Counted from the stretch's first letter, positions 46,084-56,171 are shown. The stretch is 64,000 bases of DNA from JADJXV01 sp046328995 (GCA_046328995.1 JAXLVN010000001.1:1116001-1180000), one strand, 5' to 3'. The notes: generated by a model from the letters alone, not told the origin. Numbers and translations are program-made.

Positions 46084-46602
46084 CTAATTTTTCTTAATAG
46101 TTTGATTGTAATAATTAATGACAAAACTATCTATTTTCAGCAAGCGGCATAGAACAGGTGTAAGGATAACTATTGAAAAATAAAGAGGATACTTAATGAA
46201 CAAGGGGATTTTATCAGGTAGTCCTAGAGAAAATACTCCCGAAAGAATTGGAAACAATAAAAAAGAAATAAATAAGAAAAATAATGAGTTGACTATACCA
46301 AGAAGTATAGGATTTATAATAATTCTTTTATCATTAAATAAGTAACCTTCTATAAAATTGTCATGCTTTAAAAGAATGTAATATAAAATAGCATAAGGAA
46401 TCCAAATAAATATTAATTCGAATACTATCGCTCCAGAGATATAAAGCAGAAAACCAACAAAATCACATTCTCTGATACCAAAAATCAGCTTATTGTATAA
46501 CATAAAAAAAACAATAGCGTTCATTGCGGTTTGTAACATTAAAACTGCAGCAGAAAACGCTACACTAATGAGCAACCTGGACGACTTTTTATTTCCCACC
46601 AT
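46084..46602 (-). CDS. Hypothetical four-helix membrane protein
   Basis: A 172-residue protein with four hydrophobic segments (about 9-33, 46-72, 95-120, 133-155) and little else. GTGAGGTA lies directly before the ATG at 46602. It is strongly A/T-rich and lies next to a duplicated gene fragment and a dispersed repeat, all signs of an accessory gene. No family is recognised. Confidence 0.55.
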   Translation of the reverse strand: MVGNKKSSRLLISVAFSAAVLMLQTAMNAIVFFMLYNKLIFGIRECDFVGFLLYISGAIVFELIFIWIPYAILYYILLKHDNFIEGYLFNDKRIIINPILLGIVNSLFFLFISFLLFPILSGVFSLGLPDKIPLFIKYPLYFSIVILTPVLCRLLKIDSFVINYYNQTIKKN

Positions 46603-46636
46603 TACCTCACTGAGTGTTACTTCTTTCTTTTTTAAT

Positions 46637-46738
46637 ATGAAGTTGTTTAGGATTATTTTTAGAGCCGATTTTTGGGGTAGAAAACATGCTGACTATGACC
46701 GGTATGCTGTATTTCCAAATGAAAAACAGGCGTCTTAG
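46637..46738 (+). repeat. Duplicated fragment encoding a 33-residue peptide, copy 1
   Basis: An open frame from ATG to TAG encodes MKLFRIIFRADFWGRKHAD then YDRYAVFPNEKQAS. About 98 bases from AAGTTGTTTAGG to GGCGTCTTAGC recur, inverted and with one visible mismatch, at 63497-63601. Copy 1 may preserve a small gene or the tail of a lost one; I cannot tell which. Confidence 0.6.
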
Positions 46739-46854
46739 CCGCCCTCAACTATGGAGGTAAAGCAATGTTTCGCTCTCCGTTGAAAATACTAAACAACTTC
46801 TATATTTTGCTACTTGCTGCCCAAATAAATAATCTATGGGATTCATTTTCTGTC

Positions 46855-47285
46855 CGGTCGGTTATTATAACCAACAGTCATTACAAACCTATGAAACATC
46901 TTTCTCATCCGTACTTCGGAAACGTCGTTACTTCCTATTCCAACTACAATTTACAAAATCTCGGGATTATGCTATAGTAATGCTGCATCAAAACGTCGGC
47001 TATTTTCATCATGAAGGCGTTTCAGGACGTAGAGACGTTGCATGCAACGTCTCTACAGTGCGCCCGAATACAATTTGTCTAAAGCCGCCTTCCCCCCCCC
47101 TCTTGGCCCTACAGCTGAAGCTGTAGTCTACAGCAATTATTTCTTTCCCGAGCCACTCGCTTCTTCGCGAGCGGATCGGTGGGTCGTTCATCAATCAGAC
47201 GTAGAGACGTTGCATGCAACGTCTCTACCCGGCTGAATATTAATTGCCTTACCTATGCTCGCCACAAGCGAGGGGCTCGGTCAGG
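46855..47285. repeat. Composite dispersed repeat, copy A
   Basis: A 430-base stretch without a gene, homologous to 51995-52330. In order: a hairpin-like end (GGTCGGTTATTATAACCAAC), a CCTATGAAACATC block, the 28-bp palindrome at 47029-47056, a CTACAGCTGAAGCTGTAG hairpin (about 47109-47126), a CCGAGCC...GCGAGCGGATCGG hairpin (47148-47179) and a second 28-bp palindrome (47201-47228). The half-site of the palindrome is GTAGAGACGTTGCA. Confidence 0.8.
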
Positions 47286-50200
47286 TTATTTCACAATATC
47301 CACCCTTGTTGTCAATGTCTCTTTATTCGTCCGCATGCGTAATTGATATACTCCATTGCCCAAAAGCCCAATATCACTCGTTACCGTAAATTGTCCGGCC
47401 GGATGTACTTGCGCATTGGTGATGGTCTGTACTACCTGCCCTGTAATATTGAGTAATTCGAGCGTGATGGTAAGTGGTTCGCGGAGACCATATTGTATGT
47501 GTAATTTATCCTGCGCCGGATTCGGACGCGTCGTCAGTGAGGTCGAATTCTTCGCCGGAATAAATAACCGCACCCCGCCATCTTCACACACACCAGAGAT
47601 ACGAATACTCCCATTCTGTTTTTCTACTTCCGTGTAAATCCCACTGTTTGTCCAGGTGAAATCATCGATGATAATCGTTGAATTATCCGTCGTTCCCAGC
47701 GTAGCGACAAAAGGAATGGCAATTAACTCATCCGTTTGCGGATTATACACGCCACTTGTATCCAGCGCGCAATTATCACTTATTCCCGGGCAATTACTAC
47801 TCGATTGTTCATTATACAGAATCGATGGATTGTACAAAAGACGGGCTTTCCAGGTCGTGGGCGCGCCGAGCAATTCCATGCCGCTTTGCTTTTGTAATTT
47901 CAATCTTAGCATCACCTTATCCCCTGCCCGCGCCATAATATCCTGCACGGCTACCGTCGTTTTCGCTGTATCACGGTTCACTCCCGTTCCGATTAATTGC
48001 ACCGTCGCCGGACTCCCCACACCGTCGTAGTCAAAGAGCAGGCGTCCGCTTGTCGTGCCATAGTCTTTGGGCAGGAATTGTACATCAATCGGACGTTTTT
48101 CACCAACAGCGAGCGTGAATGCGCCGCCGCCATTCAATGTCGTAAAATCTTTGGCATTCGGGCTCGCGTGACGGGTGGAAGTAATGGTGAGAGGAGCCGT
48201 GCCGATGTTTTGAATCGCTACGACGTGGAGGGTATCTTTTGGGGTATTAACTTCAACATACCCAAAATCTATGATGGAATTGACAATCGCAAGCTTCGGC
48301 GCAATTCCTTCACCGACAATCGTTTGCAGGAGTGTATCGGTTTGCGTATAAATCACCATTTGCGCTTGCCGTATTCCCGTTGCGTTTGGTGTGAAGCGTA
48401 TTTCAATCGATTGACTTCCGCCCGAAGGTACGACAAATGGCGGCGCACCGGAGAGCATGGAAAACTCCGTTGCATTCGTGCCGATGAAGGTAATCTTATC
48501 CACCCGAAACGGGTACGAACCCGGATTTTGAACCGTTGCTTGAATCACTGAGTCTTTGTCTTTCCCCAGCAAACATTGCAGCATGTCGATATTCTTGCTA
48601 AGCGGCTGCGGAGCGACGATTGAAAAGACCGCATCCGAACTATCTTGCTGTAATGGCTTGCCTTCCGGGTCGAGCTTTACCACCCAACAGCTATATCCGG
48701 GTTGATTCCCCGTCACATCTCCATCGTTCGAAGAAGTAGCACCGGCAATGATATAACTCCCGTCGAATGTTTGACGGATTGAATTCGCAATATCACTTCC
48801 TTTGCCGCCGAGAGACTTTTGCCAACTGATTGCACCGGTTTTGGTTAGCTTCACAATCCAAAAGTCTGAACTTCCTTTAGGCGACGTAATATCACCATCA
48901 TTCGACGAGGATTGTCCGGCAACGACATAGCCGCCGTCGGTGGTCTGCTGAATGGAATTGGCAATATCAATCGAACTCCCCCCATACGATTTCTGCCAGT
49001 CAAGATTCCCCTGCGCGGTTAATTTGAGTACCCAATAATCATTCGCTCCTTTTGCACCCGTGACATCACCATCATTCGACGATGTATTTCCCGAAACGAT
49101 ATAGCCGCCATCGGTGGTTTGCTCGATGGAATTTGTGTTATCGGCAACGCTTCCGCCGAAGGTTTTTTGCCATTCAATGGTGCCGTCCGATGCAAGCTTT
49201 ACAATCCAAGCATCCGAACTCCCCTTCGTTCCCGTAACATCACCGGTCAGTGAAGCGGTTTGTCCGGCAATCGCATATCCACCATCGGTCGTTTGAACAA
49301 CGCAAAATGCCTGATCATCACCTTCTCCGCCATACGTTTTCTGCCATTCAACTACTCCTGTTTTGCTCAACTTTATCACCCAATAATCAAAACCGCCTTT
49401 ATTTTCCGTAATGTCTCCATCAACAGAGCTCGTAAATCCGCAGACTATGTATCCGCTGTCGGCAGTTTGCTGTATGGACTCCGCGTAATCCTCATTTTTA
49501 CCACCTAAAGTTTTTTTCCATTCAATTCCACCATCAACATGAAATTTCACAATCCAATAATCTGTTTTTCCTTTATTGCCGGGGACATTATTATCATTCG
49601 ATTGAGAATAACCGACAACGATATAGCCTCCATCGAACGTTTGTCGGGCACATTTTGCATTATCGCTCTTCGATCCTTGATAAACATAGCTCTTCTCAAT
49701 CTGTCCTGAACTCGATAATTTCAGAATCCAATAATCATCCCCCCCGGTAACGGTGTTCACATCGCCATCAGAAGAAGCTGTATATCCTGCAACCAGATAT
49801 CCGCCATCGCTTGTCTGATCGACCGAACGTGCAATATCGACTTTACTCCCTCCATACGCTCGTTCCCAGTCGATCACCTGTCCTACTCTTCCACCTGTCT
49901 GCACTACTTTCACCAAACACTGCGCGCTCGTCGGTCGTGGGATATTCTTCCACGAATAGCGGAGTCCCGTTGCCGTACTTTTGAGCAGATTCCACGTGGC
50001 TGCATTATCCGTGCTGTAATACAAACTCACCGTATCAGTCGGCGCCACACCTTTCCAGGTAATCAACGTATCACTGCCCACTGCAAAGAATTCCCCACCG
50101 TTCGGACTCGTGAGCTGCAACGTAGGAATTTTCATTTTTACACCAGGGAAGCCGCCATACGCACTACAGAACGCCGGACAGGTATTGGTAGTAATACTAA

Positions 50201-51341
50201 AACTCGCATATTGGGAAGCGGAGTCCGTGGGAGCAAATCGCAGGGTAATCGTTGCGCTTGTGTTTTGAGGAATGCTCAGTGGGAAAGTGGTATTCACGAC
50301 TGTAAAGTCAGCCGTTCCAAATGTTTTGCTCACGCCGGTCACCGTCATATCGGCATTGACTGCTCGTAGGGTAATCGTTGTATCATTGGTCGAGCCGGGA
50401 AGGCGTCTGCCGAAGGAAATGGCGGTGGGAATTACTTTCACCGAACCCCGATTAGTGGGAGCAATAGTATATTTTCCGGTCGAAGTTTGCGCTTGCCACT
50501 GCGCTTGAACGGTTACATCACCGGTTTCGCAGGGGTCTGTGCTTTGCCAGGTAATTTCACAGGGTTGGCTGCCTTGAGCAATGGTCAGAATCTGCGCGTA
50601 AATCCCTTCTGCTTCTTGGGATGTAGTAACATGTTCAAAGTACTTCCCGCCGGTTTTGGTGGCTATATTTTTGAGAATATCCGGCGCGGGCATCCCGACG
50701 GCCACGCAAAAGATGATACAATTCTGACGATTGGCTTCGGCTATAATAGCAGTTTCATTGCCGGTGGCTTGTCCGTCGGTAAGGAAGACGAGTATTTTCC
50801 GGTATTTGGCGTTTTTACTGAGGACTAATCCTCCGGTTTTCGGCGCGAGGAAGGCATTGTCATAGTTCGTGCCGCCTTGTGGAGTGAGTGAATTGATAGC
50901 ACTCAGCAATTTTGGATGATCAACGGTAAAGTCTTGATTCACATAATTCTTATCATCGAACGAGGTAACAGCGCATTCATTGCCTGGCGGAAGGGCATTG
51001 ACCCACGAAGAGGCGGCAGCTTGTGCGAGGTTCATGCGTTTTGTCGTGCCATTGCCTTCGTGCATCGAACCGCTGATATCGATGACGAGAACTGAGGAAA
51101 GCACATCCGGCGCGGAAGGCGGCGGACACGTAACGCTTGTAATCGGTCGTGGTTTCCCATTTTCCGACAGAATAATTTCAGATGCAAGCGGACGCTGTTG
51201 TTTTCCGGTTGCATCAAAGGCGTAGAATTTTGCTTTTAGCGTTGGGAAACTGGATACGTAGATGTTGAAGAGGGAGAGGGATTGGGCATGAGAAGTATAA
51301 ATACAAAATAGGGTGAGGATGAGGGTAAGAAAATATTTCAT
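47286..51341 (-). CDS. Secreted VWA-domain protein with seven repeat blades and T9SS sorting domain
   Basis: A 1351-residue exported protein. Signal peptide (about 1-19, ending SHAQ); a von Willebrand A domain with the MIDAS motif DISGSM (about residue 88), threonine in GGTNYDN and aspartate in FLTDGQATG; an Ig-like choice-of-anchor region with repeated FGxxxVG-type strands; seven repeats of about 55 residues with [ST]DGGYxVxGxTSSxDGDVT...DYWIVKL...G.EW.K..GG (about 515-880); a second choice-of-anchor part; and a C-terminal sorting domain starting TTRPNPAQDKLHIQYG. It is probably displayed on the cell surface for adhesion or binding. The gene is flanked by copies A and B of a composite repeat. 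Confidence 0.88.
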   Translation of the reverse strand: MKYFLTLILTLFCIYTSHAQSLSLFNIYVSSFPTLKAKFYAFDATGKQQRPLASEIILSENGKPRPITSVTCPPPSAPDVLSSVLVIDISGSMHEGNGTTKRMNLAQAAASSWVNALPPGNECAVTSFDDKNYVNQDFTVDHPKLLSAINSLTPQGGTNYDNAFLAPKTGGLVLSKNAKYRKILVFLTDGQATGNETAIIAEANRQNCIIFCVAVGMPAPDILKNIATKTGGKYFEHVTTSQEAEGIYAQILTIAQGSQPCEITWQSTDPCETGDVTVQAQWQAQTSTGKYTIAPTNRGSVKVIPTAISFGRRLPGSTNDTTITLRAVNADMTVTGVSKTFGTADFTVVNTTFPLSIPQNTSATITLRFAPTDSASQYASFSITTNTCPAFCSAYGGFPGVKMKIPTLQLTSPNGGEFFAVGSDTLITWKGVAPTDTVSLYYSTDNAATWNLLKSTATGLRYSWKNIPRPTSAQCLVKVVQTGGRVGQVIDWERAYGGSKVDIARSVDQTSDGGYLVAGYTASSDGDVNTVTGGDDYWILKLSSSGQIEKSYVYQGSKSDNAKCARQTFDGGYIVVGYSQSNDNNVPGNKGKTDYWIVKFHVDGGIEWKKTLGGKNEDYAESIQQTADSGYIVCGFTSSVDGDITENKGGFDYWVIKLSKTGVVEWQKTYGGEGDDQAFCVVQTTDGGYAIAGQTASLTGDVTGTKGSSDAWIVKLASDGTIEWQKTFGGSVADNTNSIEQTTDGGYIVSGNTSSNDGDVTGAKGANDYWVLKLTAQGNLDWQKSYGGSSIDIANSIQQTTDGGYVVAGQSSSNDGDITSPKGSSDFWIVKLTKTGAISWQKSLGGKGSDIANSIRQTFDGSYIIAGATSSNDGDVTGNQPGYSCWVVKLDPEGKPLQQDSSDAVFSIVAPQPLSKNIDMLQCLLGKDKDSVIQATVQNPGSYPFRVDKITFIGTNATEFSMLSGAPPFVVPSGGSQSIEIRFTPNATGIRQAQMVIYTQTDTLLQTIVGEGIAPKLAIVNSIIDFGYVEVNTPKDTLHVVAIQNIGTAPLTITSTRHASPNAKDFTTLNGGGAFTLAVGEKRPIDVQFLPKDYGTTSGRLLFDYDGVGSPATVQLIGTGVNRDTAKTTVAVQDIMARAGDKVMLRLKLQKQSGMELLGAPTTWKARLLYNPSILYNEQSSSNCPGISDNCALDTSGVYNPQTDELIAIPFVATLGTTDNSTIIIDDFTWTNSGIYTEVEKQNGSIRISGVCEDGGVRLFIPAKNSTSLTTRPNPAQDKLHIQYGLREPLTITLELLNITGQVVQTITNAQVHPAGQFTVTSDIGLLGNGVYQLRMRTNKETLTTRVDIVK

Positions 51342-51612
51342 GTTATTTGCATTACAATCGGTTACGATATTATATATTATTACTATTTGTCATGTTTGAT
51401 GAACTAAGTTAGCTAAAAGTTAACCATATTAGTCGTTTTAAAAATACATTGACACTAAAACTTGCTTCCTTCAATCGTCCGAATCGAAAAAAGACAGTTA
51501 GTGATGGCAAGATGGAGAGAGACTTGATGAAGAATAAGCATCTACAATTAAATTCTATAACAACACAATTACCAAAAGTAGTTAAAAAAAGACCAACTAA
51601 TTAGAGGATATA

Positions 51613-51969
51613 TTATCTGTCTTTAATATAAAGAACTGTATCATTGCATTTAAAAAAATTGCACATTAGTAAGCTGTCATTATTAAGTTTATAAACAATA
51701 GCGTCATAATTAACAGTATCTGATGTAGTGACTATTAATTTATTTTTGCAAAGTCTAAACACAGCATAGGTCATACCACAATAACCTCTAATACAAAGAA
51801 TACTATCTGATCTAAAAATAACTTGAGGATAGTATTTCTGTAATCTGTATGGATCCCATTTTTCTATAGCAGGTGTATTTTTATCTAATGACCATGAGCC
51901 TATTAGAGAATCAGCTTTAAACTCTGTTGTTAACATACACACTAATGCAAGTATTAATAATTTATACAT
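51613..51969 (-). CDS. Hypothetical exported protein, lipocalin-like length
   Basis: A 118-residue protein with a signal peptide (MYKLLILALVCMLTTEFKA) and the opening DSLIGSWSLDK, which resembles the first strand of small lipocalin-like domains (GxW motif). The rest is beta-rich with four cysteines in the mature part (CIRGYCGM and MCNFFKCND). GAGGGG lies before the ATG at 51969, which is better than the longer frame reaching 52020, because that one runs into the hairpin of repeat copy B. A/T-rich; probably accessory. Confidence 0.55.
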   Translation of the reverse strand: MYKLLILALVCMLTTEFKADSLIGSWSLDKNTPAIEKWDPYRLQKYYPQVIFRSDSILCIRGYCGMTYAVFRLCKNKLIVTTSDTVNYDAIVYKLNNDSLLMCNFFKCNDTVLYIKDR

Positions 51970-51994
51970 ATTACCCCTCAAAGCGTTCCCTTCC

Positions 51995-52330
51995 GGTCGG
52001 TCATTATAACCGACCGTCACACAAACCTATGAAACATCCTGCTCATCCGTACTTCAGATAAGTGATTAATTCCTAAATCAAATACAATTTACAAAATCTC
52101 GGCAAGATGCTATAATTGAGCTGTATCATAATATCAGCTATTTTCATCATGCAGGCGTTTCAGGACGTAGAGACGTTGCATGCAACGTCTCTACAGCATG
52201 CAAGAATACAATTTGGCTAAAGCCGCATTTCCTCCCTGCTTCGCCCTACAGCTGAAGCTGTAGTCTAGTCAACAATTATGTCTTCCCGAGCCCCTCGCTT
52301 CTTCGCGAGCGGATCGGGGGGTTCGATAGT
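51995..52330. repeat. Composite dispersed repeat, copy B
   Basis: Begins with the hairpin GGTCGGT (51995-52001) / ACCGACC (52009-52015) followed by GTCACACAAACCTATGAAAC, then the block shared with copy A, the 28-bp palindrome (52167-52194), the CAGCTGAAGCTG hairpin (about 52247) and the CCGAGCC...GATCGGG hairpin (about 52286-52320). With the stretch to 52440 this is a 471-base region with no gene. Confidence 0.8.
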
Positions 52331-52440
52331 TCAGACAGAAATGATATTCATATTTCATTATTTTCTTGCATAACTCCTCTATTTTATTTAGTTTGCACCA
52401 CAATTATTTCCTTTCTTCGATTCTTTTTCCCGGAGGTTCT

Positions 52441-54195
52441 ATGAAATATCTCGCCCTCGTTTTTTCCGCTCTCCTTTTTCTTACCTGCAATGCCGTTGCC
52501 GGTGATTGGGTCGACCTCGCGCCTGCGACGAATGATACTATTTTGCTGACTTCAAACGGTAAAGATACGACGGTGTCTATCAATTTTATCAGACGCGATC
52601 AGACCTTTACCGAATCTCTGTATATGACCTATGTATTTGAATATTATACCGACGGTAAAGCGTGGGTGCCATGCAATGATACGTATGGAAATAATTCATG
52701 CTACAAGTTGAAAACTCCTTCGCTTGCTGTTAATCTACCTTATAAATCCATTGGTATTACTTTCACTCCTAAAAGTAGTGTTGATACTATGGGTTTGTTT
52801 AGAGTACGGATAACTGCAGCAAACGGACCCAAAAGTTCGGGTTGTGTAGTCTATTTTCGGGTTACTCCCTACACACCACCGTCCAATTTTTATGTTCTCA
52901 AAGACTTGGCAGGTGCTGATAGAATTATCATCTCTTATGATACTTCATTAAAAACACCATTAGTAGGTGCATATAATAATGTAACCAAGAAATGGGATTC
53001 AAGATATGAATATTTATTAGGTAAAGGACCTACCTTAAGGAAGATATTCTATCAAGTAGGAGGAGTAGGCCAGTACTGCTTTAGTATTGATAAACAAAAT
53101 AATTTCTGGGTAGTTGGTGTAGGCTCCGATGGCATAGGTACAGTTACCAAATACGGCAAAATATACAATACAACGTATGACAATCAAAACTCCAAGTACA
53201 AAGGAGATAATTACGCGAATTATAATTCTCACAAATTTGTGCACCTAAGCGACGGAACAACCTTTATAAGCAACCAAAATACAGGTACGTACAAGTTTAA
53301 AGATGGAGTAGTTACTCCTTTCCCGGAAGATGATTCCCTCCTTGCAAGTGGTCGGACATTTGCCATGCGTGAGTTTAAGGATACGGTATGGATTTCATTT
53401 AATCCGCCAGTACGAAATCCTAACAGTTCTCTTCTGATTGAGCCGGTCTATAAATGTTATGGAAACACGATAGTGAAATTACCAACAAGACTTGCAGATA
53501 CGAATGAATTAGTTTCTGCCGGTGGTATGCTAATAGACAGAAAAGGTGTTTTATGGTGTGGTATGGGTATCTATGATAAATACGGAAAACTAAAACGTAC
53601 ACAACTCGCAACATTCGACGGAACTAGTTGGGTTCCCATCATGAATTTGGATTCTATAAATTCAGATTATAAGGGGACGTTGAGATATTTTGTGTTCGAC
53701 AGCCACGGAAAAATGTGGATTCTTACCAGTAAGAAATTTCTCTATGAATTTGACGGAAAGAAAATTGGCCGGGTCTTTGACAGCAAGGATACTCCACTCG
53801 AAAATACGGAATTTAAATTCATGGAAATTGATTCTGCGAACACCATCTATTTTGACAACCGCAATGGGGTTACGCTCTTCAACCCCGACGGTATTCCCCT
53901 CCCTTCCATCGCAGTGACAGCAGTAGAAGAATCTGAGGCGGAAAATGTAACGACCGGTGTCTATCCTCAACCTGCACGGGACAATATCACGTTTGATTTA
54001 CCCGCAGAATCTCGTGACAATCCGACGACTATCGAGATTTTCAGCAGTCAAGGCATGGCTGTGATGCAGGGCACAACTTTTTCGGATCAATTACGCTACA
54101 CCATGGCAACCAATGAACTTGCAAGCGGACTCTATTTCGCGGTGATTCATGCGGGTAAGAGTATAGTGAGGAAGCCGTTTATGGTGGTGCGGTAA
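52441..54195 (+). CDS. T9SS-secreted propeller-like protein, copy 1
   Basis: A 584-residue exported protein: signal peptide MKYLALVFSALLFLTCNAVA, an N-terminal beta region, propeller-like strands of the type FDSHGKMWILTSKKFLYEFDGK (given by its key FDSxGKMW and FDGxxxG motifs) and a C-terminal sorting domain beginning GVYPQPARDNITFDLP and ending IVRKPFMVVR. GGAGG stands before the ATG at 52441, and the longer frame is rejected. Its two ends are almost identical to the next gene while the middle has diverged. Function unknown. Confidence 0.82.
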   Translation: MKYLALVFSALLFLTCNAVAGDWVDLAPATNDTILLTSNGKDTTVSINFIRRDQTFTESLYMTYVFEYYTDGKAWVPCNDTYGNNSCYKLKTPSLAVNLPYKSIGITFTPKSSVDTMGLFRVRITAANGPKSSGCVVYFRVTPYTPPSNFYVLKDLAGADRIIISYDTSLKTPLVGAYNNVTKKWDSRYEYLLGKGPTLRKIFYQVGGVGQYCFSIDKQNNFWVVGVGSDGIGTVTKYGKIYNTTYDNQNSKYKGDNYANYNSHKFVHLSDGTTFISNQNTGTYKFKDGVVTPFPEDDSLLASGRTFAMREFKDTVWISFNPPVRNPNSSLLIEPVYKCYGNTIVKLPTRLADTNELVSAGGMLIDRKGVLWCGMGIYDKYGKLKRTQLATFDGTSWVPIMNLDSINSDYKGTLRYFVFDSHGKMWILTSKKFLYEFDGKKIGRVFDSKDTPLENTEFKFMEIDSANTIYFDNRNGVTLFNPDGIPLPSIAVTAVEESEAENVTTGVYPQPARDNITFDLPAESRDNPTTIEIFSSQGMAVMQGTTFSDQLRYTMATNELASGLYFAVIHAGKSIVRKPFMVVR

Positions 54196-54210
54196 TTAGC
54201 TATCAATCTA

Positions 54211-54245
54211 TAGGGGCAGAAGATTTTCTGCCCCTACGTTTTTCA
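54211..54245 (+). terminator. Terminator after T9SS protein copy 1
   Basis: TAGGGGCAGAA (54211-54221) pairs perfectly with TTCTGCCCCTA (54226-54236), followed by CGTTTTTC. Confidence 0.8.
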
Positions 54246-54313
54246 ATATTGTATTGTATTCTGTTTTTTTCTTCAGTAATTCTTTTCTTTATTACTTTTT
54301 TCCCTGAGGTTCT

Positions 54314-55996
54314 ATGAAATATCTCGCCCTCGTTTTTTGCGCTCTCCTTTTTCTTACCTGCAATGCCTTTGCCGGTGATTGGTTCGACCTCGCTCCTAGT
54401 ACAAATGATACCTTGCAGATGGAAATAAATACCGGCGATCAAACATTGTCCATCCATTTTTTACGGAAAGACCCGACTTTTACATCTACCGTATTTTTAT
54501 CCTATACTGTTGAATCTCTGATATCAACTTCTTGGGTCAAAACCTCTGATAATAATGCTGCCGGCGTACGACTATCTCACACATCGGTCAATGCTCCCTA
54601 TACAGATTCGCCAGTCATCACCTTTTCGCCAAAATCGTTTACCGATACCGGCTTGTATCGCATTCGCATCAAAGCAGAAAATGGACCCTCATCATCCCAA
54701 TGCACTGTATATTTTCGGATCATACCGAATAATCAACTTCCTAAGTTTTATGAGATTACTGATTTGCAAAGTCCTTTAAAATTAACAGTAACGTATGATA
54801 CGTTGATTAATAACGGAATTAATAAAAAGTGGGAATGCAACCTCGGAACCGGCAAAACAAGACGGAAGATATTCTATGTTGTCGGATATTTAGGGTTCAG
54901 CTTAAGTATTGACAAGCAACATACCTTTTGGTCTGCTCAAGGAGAGAGTATAGTAAAATTTGGTAAAGTCTATACAACGGTCTATAATGAAAAAAACTCT
55001 GTTTATAAGACTGACCCGTCCATATCTACCTACCAATATTACTTCTTTTCTCATTTGACAGATGGAACTACTTTTATAGGCAATCATTATGGAATTTTCC
55101 GAGCAAAAGATGGTGTACTTTCATACTTTCCGGAAAATGATTCCATTCGCTCCCATCAGTTCACCTACTCGATGTGTGAATACAACGATACGATTTGGGT
55201 GTCAAGCAAATCAAACACCAATAACGCAGGTAAATCATTGTTTTCTGTAGTAAAGTATTATGGCAACAGCTCGGTTGAGCTTCCTTCTACAAGTTTAAAG
55301 AATACAACTGAATTATTTACTTACCCTTTATCTAAATTAAAACATGATAAAAAAGGTACTTTGTGGGCGATAGCAAACATTAATAGTGGTAGTGATAAAA
55401 TCATCAAGTTTGATGGTACTAATTGGATATCAGTGCACGGCTTAGATTTAATTGACGTTCCTTCTTACGGATATCCCGTTGAATACACTTTCGATACTCA
55501 TGGAAAAATGTGGATACTAACCAATAAAAAGAATATCATCGAATTTGATGGGGTAAATGTGGGCCGTATTATCGAAAGCAAAAACACTCTTTTGAGTAAG
55601 TTAAATGATAATCTACCCGATATAGCAATAGATTCTTTGAATACTATTTATCTTCCCTGCCCTACTTCTATGCTTCTCTTTAACCCCGACGGTATCCCTC
55701 TCCCATCCATAGCAGTTACAGCGGTTGAAGAGTCTGAAGCAGAAAATGTAAATACAGGCGTCTATCCTCAACCTGCACGAGACAATATTACCTTTGATTT
55801 ACCGGCAGAATCACGCGACAATCCGACCACCATCGAGATTTTCAGCAGTCAAGGCATGGCTTTGATGCAGGGCACGACTCTTTCGGATCAATCACGCTAC
55901 ACAATGGCAACCAATGAACTCGCAAGCGGACTCTATTTCGCGGTCATTCATGCGGGGAAGAGTATTGTGAAGAAGCCGTTTATGGTGGTGCGGTGA
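54314..55996 (+). CDS. T9SS-secreted propeller-like protein, copy 2
   Basis: A 560-residue tandem paralogue of the preceding gene. The signal peptide and first mature residues (MKYLALVFCALLFLTCNAFA, GDWFDLAPSTNDT) and the last 95 residues (from FNPDGIPLPSIAVTAVEESE) are nearly identical to copy 1; the middle 400 residues keep only the pattern (FDTHGKMWILTNKKNIIEFDG, NDTIWVSSK). TGAGG precedes the ATG. The protein should be exported by T9SS. Such end-conserved, middle-variable pairs often have different binding specificities, which here is inference. Confidence 0.82.
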   Translation: MKYLALVFCALLFLTCNAFAGDWFDLAPSTNDTLQMEINTGDQTLSIHFLRKDPTFTSTVFLSYTVESLISTSWVKTSDNNAAGVRLSHTSVNAPYTDSPVITFSPKSFTDTGLYRIRIKAENGPSSSQCTVYFRIIPNNQLPKFYEITDLQSPLKLTVTYDTLINNGINKKWECNLGTGKTRRKIFYVVGYLGFSLSIDKQHTFWSAQGESIVKFGKVYTTVYNEKNSVYKTDPSISTYQYYFFSHLTDGTTFIGNHYGIFRAKDGVLSYFPENDSIRSHQFTYSMCEYNDTIWVSSKSNTNNAGKSLFSVVKYYGNSSVELPSTSLKNTTELFTYPLSKLKHDKKGTLWAIANINSGSDKIIKFDGTNWISVHGLDLIDVPSYGYPVEYTFDTHGKMWILTNKKNIIEFDGVNVGRIIESKNTLLSKLNDNLPDIAIDSLNTIYLPCPTSMLLFNPDGIPLPSIAVTAVEESEAENVNTGVYPQPARDNITFDLPAESRDNPTTIEIFSSQGMALMQGTTLSDQSRYTMATNELASGLYFAVIHAGKSIVKKPFMVVR

Positions 55997-56027
55997 TTGG
56001 GTGTACGGTAAGGATGTCAGCCGGAAT

Positions 56028-56171
56028 GACAATCAAACGTAATGATAATCAATCGTAATGACAATCAAACGTAATGACAATCAATCGTGATGACAATCAA
56101 TCGTAATGACAATCAATCGTAATGACAATCAGACGTAATGACAATCAATCGTGATGACAATCAAACGTAGA
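56028..56171. repeat. 16-bp tandem repeat (nine units)
   Basis: Nine head-to-tail copies of TGACAATCAATCGTAA with substitutions (A for T, G for A) at a few positions. No coding frame crosses it cleanly. It sits at the start of a 398-base gene-free stretch. Confidence 0.9.
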
